DNA of 9,223 bases from CAYXOX01 sp964466745 (GTDB taxonomy: Bacteria > Pseudomonadota > Alphaproteobacteria > Rhodobacterales > Rhodobacteraceae): contig CAYXOX010000124.1 in NCBI GenBank assembly GCA_964466745.1, positions 1 through 9,223 of the forward strand. Reading direction: 5' to 3'. This document shows, piece by piece, positions 6,228 to 9,223 of this stretch. How positions within the stretch are numbered: the first letter of the stretch is position 1; every line of letters starts with the position of its first letter. The notes beneath the pieces are model-generated. The model did not search any database, was not told the DNA's origin, and saw nothing but the letters and a program-made list of their open reading frames with translations. Both the position numbers and the translations under genes were made by a program.

Positions 6228-6249
6228 CTCCGGCGCGGCGTCGCCGGGG
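6228..6249. terminator. GC-rich hairpin between convergent peroxiredoxin and ABC genes
   Basis: CCGGCG (6230-6235) pairs with CGCCGG (6242-6247), loop of six bases; a T-G and a C-G pair extend it to eight. It lies 26 bases after the peroxiredoxin stop in a 76-base convergent gap. There is no T run on either strand. It may act as a bidirectional terminator. Confidence 0.35.
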
Positions 6250-6263
6250 ACGGCCCACCATCC

Positions 6264-6280
6264 GACGGGGCAGGCCCGTC
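6264..6280. terminator. Second hairpin overlapping the ABC ATPase stop
   Basis: GACGGG (6264-6269) and CCCGTC (6275-6280) form a perfect six-base stem with a five-base loop. The right arm overlaps the stop of the minus-strand ABC gene at 6279-6281. It may help end that transcript or the incoming peroxiredoxin transcript. There is no T tract. Confidence 0.3.
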
Positions 6281-7223
6281 AGGTCGCTCCCGTGCCCTTG
6301 GTGAGGGCGAGGAACACGTCCTGCAGGTCGGGCTCTTCGGTGGTCACGTCGCGGATGCGCACGCCGGCGGCGCGGGCGGCCGCGAGAACCGCCTCGGCCG
6401 CGGTCTTCGAACGATCGTAGCCGAAGGCGAGCACGCCGTTTGCCCGGCGTTCGAGCGTGACGCCCGGCGGCAGCTCGGGCTCGCCCTCGAGGGGCGCCTC
6501 GGGGTGGATCACCAGCGTCTTCGCGTCGATCCGCCCCAGCAGCGCCTCCGTGCTGTCGCGGGCCACCACCTCCCCGCGGTCGATGATGGCGATCTCGTCG
6601 CACATCTCCTCGGCCTCCTCGAGGTAGTGGGTGGTCAGCACGATCGTCATGCCCTCCTCGGAGTTCAGCCGGCGCACGTTCTCCCACAGCATCTGGCGCA
6701 GCTCGATATCGACGCCGGCGGTGGGTTCGTCGAGCACCAGGATGCGCGGGTGGTGCACCAGCGCCTTGCCCAGGAGCAGGCGCCTGCGCATCCCGCCGGA
6801 GAGGGTGCGGGCATAGGCCTCCGCCTTGTCCTCCAGCCCGACCATCCGCAGGATCTCGTCCGAGCGGCGCTCGGATTTCGGCACACCGTAGAGCCCGGCC
6901 TGCACCTCAAGGGCGCCCCGAGGCGAAAAGAACGGATCGAGGTTCAGCTCCTGCGGCATCACGCCGATGGCCGCGCGGCTCTGCCGCGGGTTCACGTCCT
7001 GGTCGAAGCCCCAGATCCGCACCCGGCCCGACGTCTTGATGACCAGCCCCGCGAGAATGTTGATGAGGGTGGACTTGCCCGCACCGTTGGGCCCGAGGAG
7101 GCCGAAGATGGCGCCTTCGGGGACGGTGAGGTCGACCCCTTTCAGCGCCTCCTTCGCAGGCGCCTTTCCCTGCCCGCCGTAGGTCTTGCGCAGGCTCTCG
7201 ATCTCGATGGCGGCGCCGGGCAT
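6279..7223 (-). CDS. ABC transporter ATP-binding protein, YadG-like
   Basis: The ATPase subunit of an ABC-2 type transporter, 314 residues. The Walker A GPNGAGKST is at 44-52 (Lys50), Q-loop Gln91 in VMPQELNLDPF, signature LSGGMRRR at 141-148, Walker B ILVLDEP at 161-167 with catalytic Glu166, D-loop AGVD, and H-loop His199 in TTHYLEEAEEM. All catalytic parts are present. The text around the Q-loop and DEPTAGVDIELR resembles E. coli YadG, an exporter ATPase of uncertain substrate; the C-terminal 90 residues form the accessory domain. The start has AGGGAG close upstream (7229-7234) and abuts a hairpin. YadG-like ATPases normally work with a six-helix permease (YadH type), but no permease lies on either side in this window. 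The gene is divergent from the zinc-finger protein and convergent with the peroxiredoxin. Confidence 0.93.
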   Translation of the reverse strand: MPGAAIEIESLRKTYGGQGKAPAKEALKGVDLTVPEGAIFGLLGPNGAGKSTLINILAGLVIKTSGRVRIWGFDQDVNPRQSRAAIGVMPQELNLDPFFSPRGALEVQAGLYGVPKSERRSDEILRMVGLEDKAEAYARTLSGGMRRRLLLGKALVHHPRILVLDEPTAGVDIELRQMLWENVRRLNSEEGMTIVLTTHYLEEAEEMCDEIAIIDRGEVVARDSTEALLGRIDAKTLVIHPEAPLEGEPELPPGVTLERRANGVLAFGYDRSKTAAEAVLAAARAAGVRIRDVTTEEPDLQDVFLALTKGTGAT

Positions 7224-7234
7224 GGGCTCTCCCT

Positions 7235-7252
7235 GCGGCCTTGTCCGGCCGC
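7235..7252. promoter_or_regulatory. Palindrome next to the ABC ribosome-binding site
   Basis: GCGGCC (7235-7240) and GGCCGC (7247-7252) flank a six-base spacer TTGTCC. On the minus strand the stem ends exactly where the ABC gene's AGGGAG Shine-Dalgarno begins. On the plus strand the spacer coincides with a -35-like element of the divergent gene. It could be an operator or an mRNA hairpin. The repeat is seen; its role is inferred. Confidence 0.35.
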
Positions 7253-7269
7253 GTCCGATCTTCTATGCG
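7241..7269 (+). promoter_or_regulatory. Candidate promoter for the zf-CHCC gene
   Basis: TTGTCC (7241-7246) and TATGCG (7264-7269) are separated by exactly 17 bases, 67 bases before the ATG at 7337. They match four and three of six consensus positions. It is plausible but unproven. Confidence 0.35.
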
Positions 7270-7336
7270 TGCTGCGACTTAGGCCAGCGAGGCGCCACTC
7301 GCAACCGGCCGTCCACGCCGCAACGGAGCCCGGCCG

Positions 7337-7540
7337 ATGAGCGCACCCGTCCCCGAGTTCGAGATCACGACAGCCTGGCGGGTTGCCTGCGACGGCGGCG
7401 AAGGCGCGCTCGGGCACCCGCGGGTCTGGCTATCGGTGGATCGGGACGAGGGCTTCGTGGAGTGCGGCTACTGCGACAAGCTCTACATCCACGAAAGCCG
7501 CGCCGCGGAGGTGAAGGCCCGGTTCGGGATCACGGACTGA
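7337..7540 (+). CDS. zf-CHCC zinc-binding protein, NDUFS6-like
   Basis: A 67-residue protein with the four ligands of the zf-CHCC domain: Cys18, His27, Cys43 and Cys46, in the order C-x8-H-x15-C-x2-C, with the typical GHPRVWL and CGYCDKLYI sequences. This domain is the core of the 13-kDa NDUFS6 accessory subunit of respiratory complex I. Alphaproteobacteria such as Paracoccus carry a homologue bound to complex I. The likely role here is as a peripheral complex I zinc subunit at the cytoplasmic side, or a relative of it (inference). ACGGAG precedes the ATG by seven bases. It is monocistronic: divergent from the ABC ATPase and convergent with the SOUL gene, nine bases between stops. No nuo genes are nearby, which is usual for this subunit in bacteria as far as I know. 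Confidence 0.88.
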   Translation: MSAPVPEFEITTAWRVACDGGEGALGHPRVWLSVDRDEGFVECGYCDKLYIHESRAAEVKARFGITD

Positions 7541-7553
7541 CCGCGCCCGTCAG
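7537..7553. terminator. Short inverted repeat over two convergent stops
   Basis: CTGAC (7537-7541) and GTCAG (7549-7553) surround a seven-base loop. The TGA stops of both convergent genes lie in the arms, so three of the five pairs are automatic. At best a weak terminator. Confidence 0.15.
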
Positions 7554-8149
7554 GAGACCGGAAGCGCCACCTCGTTGCGGCGTGCCCAGGGCAGCGTGAA
7601 CGGCCCGTCATAGAAATAGAAACGCGGCTCGCCTGAAGCGACGAGGCCCCTGGTTTCGGCCTCCGCCCGCACCTGGGCAATCCGGCGATCCAGCTCGGCC
7701 TCGGTCGCCCGCCCGGTGAAGGACACGACGATCTGCCGTTCCGGCGCAGCCTCGACGACGCGGATCGCCGGGTTCGCCGGCGCGGGCAGCGTCTCGGCGG
7801 TGAACGCCGATGGCATCGTGAAGCGGACGATCCAGTTCTCGCCGGCCGGAGCCTGCGCGACGGGGCTTGTCATGGCCACCTTCGCACCATCGGCGTTGTT
7901 GCCGAAGATGTAGTCCGCCAGTACCCGGAAACCCCGCGAGATCGCGCCGGAACGGTCTCCCGCCACGGTGACCTCGGCAACGAGATGCGCGCCGTACTCG
8001 CGAAGCTCTACGGCGCCCTCTTGCGCGACGACGCGGTAGGGAGGCACCTCGTAACCCTTGTACATGTCACCCTCCGCGGCAACGCTGACAGCCGCCCCGA
8101 TCATGAGGGCGGAGAGGGTGCCGTGCAGCACGGTATTGAACCTCGACAT
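7550..8149 (-). CDS. SOUL-family heme-binding protein, exported
   Basis: A 199-residue SOUL/HEBP-family protein, expected to bind heme or another tetrapyrrole in the periplasm; the cellular role of bacterial members is poorly known. The N-terminus is a Sec signal: MSRFN, a hydrophobic core to about residue 23, and a cleavage site near SVA/AEG (24-25). The mature part shows family features: YEVPPYRVV near 33-41, VELREYGAHLVAEVTV at about 46-61, FRVLADYIFGNNADGAKVAMTSPV (about 73-97), FTMPSAF, and the C-terminal FYFYDGPFTLPWARRNEV. The start at 8149 was chosen because it gives a complete signal peptide with a G-rich ribosome-binding stretch upstream; the open frame extends to about 8449, but the extra residues are compositionally poor. 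It is convergent with the zf-CHCC gene and divergent from leuC. Confidence 0.9.
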   Translation of the reverse strand: MSRFNTVLHGTLSALMIGAAVSVAAEGDMYKGYEVPPYRVVAQEGAVELREYGAHLVAEVTVAGDRSGAISRGFRVLADYIFGNNADGAKVAMTSPVAQAPAGENWIVRFTMPSAFTAETLPAPANPAIRVVEAAPERQIVVSFTGRATEAELDRRIAQVRAEAETRGLVASGEPRFYFYDGPFTLPWARRNEVALPVS

Positions 8150-8228
8150 GGGCAGCGCCCCCGTTTTGCTTTCACGTGATACGGGCGCCGGCCGCTGCCG
8201 GATCGTTTCGCCGCCTTGCGGTGGGGTG

Positions 8229-8247
8229 CGGCAGGTTGTATCTGCCG
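8229..8247. repeat. Inverted repeat, possible operator
   Basis: CGGCAG (8229-8234) and CTGCCG (8242-8247) flank a seven-base AT-richer centre (GTTGTAT). A second CTGCCG stands at 8195-8200, so the left arm could also pair there. The perfect six-base arms and 13-base centre-to-centre spacing would suit a dimeric regulator; the regulator and target are unknown. Confidence 0.35.
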
Positions 8248-8409
8248 TCGGGTGACCGTCCTGTTCGACATCTGCGATCGTGCGCGCCTGCCCTGGCGCT
8301 TCTTCGGCGCGGCCCGGAGCGTGCTCGCGCGCCCATGAGCGCCGTGCGGCCCCGGTGATGCGCGGCCGCCCGCGCACCGCGAGGCCATGTAGCCGGGGCA
8401 GTGCCTCAC

Positions 8410-8435
8410 CGCCGGGCTTGCCCGGCGAGCCCGGC
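8410..8435 (+). promoter_or_regulatory. Overlapping alternative hairpins upstream of leuC
   Basis: CGCCGGG (8410-8416) pairs with CCCGGCG (8421-8427) around a CTTG tetraloop. The same GCCGGGC arm (8411-8417) can instead pair with a second copy of GCCCGGC at 8429-8435. The two folds exclude each other. They lie about 50 bases before the leuC ATG. They could be an attenuator-like switch, a terminator without T run, or a chance result of high GC. Confidence 0.3.
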
Positions 8436-8481
8436 CCCGCCCCAACCACCTAGCGACCCTGCCAGACTGGAACCCCAGCCC

Positions 8482-9223
8482 ATGACCGCTCCGAAAACGC
8501 TCTACGACAAGATCTGGGACGCTCATCTCGTCCACGAGGCCGAAGACGGCACCTCGTTGCTCTACATCGACAGGCATCTCGTTCACGAGGTGACGAGCCC
8601 GCAGGCCTTCGAGGGGCTGCGGATGGCCGGCCGCACCGTGCGGGCCCCGGGAAAGACCATCGCGGTGCCCGATCACAACGTGCCCACCACCGAGGGGCGC
8701 GACGTGCACATCGAGAACGAGGACAGCCGCATCCAGGTGGAGGCGCTCGACCGCAACGCCCGCGACTTCGGCATCCACTACTACCCGGTGAGCGATATCC
8801 GGCAAGGGATCGTGCACATCGTGGGCCCCGAGCAGGGATGGACGCTGCCGGGGATGACGGTGGTGTGCGGCGACAGCCACACCGCGACCCACGGCGCCTT
8901 CGGGGCGCTGGCCCACGGCATCGGCACCTCCGAGGTGGAGCACGTGCTGGCCACGCAGACGCTGATCCAGAAGAAATCGAAGAACATGAAGGTCGAGATC
9001 ACCGGAACGCTCGCGCCCGGTGTGACCGCGAAGGACATCACCCTGAGCGTGATCGGCCGCACCGGCACCGCCGGCGGAACCGGCCATGTGATCGAATACA
9101 TGGGCGAGGCGATCCGCTCGCTTTCGATGGAAGGGCGGATGACGGTCTGCAACATGGCCATCGAGGGCGGTGCGCGCGCCGGGCTGATCGCCCCCGACGA
9201 GAAGACCTTCGAATACGTCAAGG
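8482..9223 (+). CDS. leuC: 3-isopropylmalate dehydratase large subunit LeuC (5' part)
   Basis: The large subunit of the aconitase-family isomerase that, with LeuD, converts 2-isopropylmalate to 3-isopropylmalate in leucine synthesis; cytosolic, [4Fe-4S]-dependent. The 247 visible residues are about half of the usual length near 470. The N-terminus MTAPKTLYDKIWDAHLV is typical. AVPDHNVPTT (61-70), SDIRQGIVHIVGPEQG (104-119), VCGDSHTATHGAFGALAHGIG (128-148) and TSEVEHVLATQT are family signatures. The three cluster-ligand cysteines lie in the C-terminal half, outside the window. The ATG at 8482 has only a weak Shine-Dalgarno (TGGAA). leuD is expected downstream (inference). It is divergent from the SOUL gene across a long gap. 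Confidence 0.98.
   Translation, partial: MTAPKTLYDKIWDAHLVHEAEDGTSLLYIDRHLVHEVTSPQAFEGLRMAGRTVRAPGKTIAVPDHNVPTTEGRDVHIENEDSRIQVEALDRNARDFGIHYYPVSDIRQGIVHIVGPEQGWTLPGMTVVCGDSHTATHGAFGALAHGIGTSEVEHVLATQTLIQKKSKNMKVEITGTLAPGVTAKDITLSVIGRTGTAGGTGHVIEYMGEAIRSLSMEGRMTVCNMAIEGGARAGLIAPDEKTFEYVK

Larger units (their letters stand above)
8150..8481. other. 332-base divergent intergenic region, SOUL gene / leuC
   Basis: No credible gene is seen here; frames that cross it lack family features. It holds a CACGTG at 8173-8178, a perfect inverted repeat at 8229-8247, and a set of overlapping GC hairpins at 8410-8435. An SD-less seven-codon frame (MSAVRPR, 8335-8358) has no leucine codons, so it is not a leucine leader peptide. 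The promoters of leuC and of the SOUL gene should be here, but I cannot identify a convincing -35/-10 pair for either. There is no tRNA or CRISPR-like repeat. Confidence 0.6.

Noticed and set aside
6504..7340. 278-codon plus-strand frame opposite the ABC ATPase gene
   Set aside because: Walker A, signature and Walker B are on the minus strand; the plus frame is a shadow.
8335..8358. Seven-codon frame MSAVRPR as a leucine leader peptide for leuC
   Set aside because: It contains no leucine codon and has no Shine-Dalgarno.
8150..8449. 100-residue N-terminal extension of the SOUL protein
   Set aside because: It would bury a clear signal peptide and has no family similarity that I can see.
8101..9087. 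328-codon open frame on the minus strand opposite leuC
   Set aside because: leuC on the plus strand is unmistakable; the antisense product is low-complexity His/Gly/Arg-rich and lacks any domain.

Overview
The window is very GC-rich chromosomal DNA with dense, G/C-ending codons. It most resembles an alphaproteobacterium, probably of the Rhodobacteraceae type. That placement is inference, resting on codon bias, a zf-CHCC/NDUFS6-like protein (a complex I accessory type known from alphaproteobacteria such as Paracoccus), a Prx5-type peroxiredoxin, and a methionine aminopeptidase whose N-terminal style I associate with that group. I see no rRNA, tRNA, CRISPR array, insertion sequence or phage gene. 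It reads as a housekeeping stretch with several less-studied genes mixed in.

Layout from left to right. The window opens inside pheS (minus strand, 3' end cut off), which is divergent from a patatin-like lipoprotein phospholipase (plus). A small two-helix membrane protein and methionine aminopeptidase (map, probable TTG start) follow on the plus strand. Map converges on a minus-strand cluster that reads, in transcription order, FAD/NAD(P)H ferredoxin-reductase-like flavoprotein, rsmD (one base after the flavoprotein stop), then a small unknown protein. The flavoprotein is divergent from a Prx5-type peroxiredoxin (plus), which converges on a YadG-like ABC ATPase (minus). The ATPase is divergent from the 67-aa zinc-binding NDUFS6-like protein (plus), which converges with a 9-base gap on an exported SOUL/heme-binding protein (minus). 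After a 332-base non-coding gap, leuC (plus) runs off the right edge.

Functional themes are translation (PheS, RsmD, Map), redox and heme handling (flavoprotein reductase, peroxiredoxin, SOUL protein, NDUFS6-like protein), envelope functions (patatin lipoprotein, ABC ATPase) and leucine synthesis (LeuC). The only clear same-strand coupling is flavoprotein-rsmD; most other junctions are divergent or convergent. I found no obvious new multi-gene system. The most useful leads are small: a 5-codon SD-led mini-ORF whose stop overlaps the start of the small membrane protein, a palindrome abutting the ABC ATPase ribosome-binding site with a promoter-like -35 in its loop, an inverted repeat and alternative hairpins upstream of leuC, and an ABC ATPase without a visible permease.
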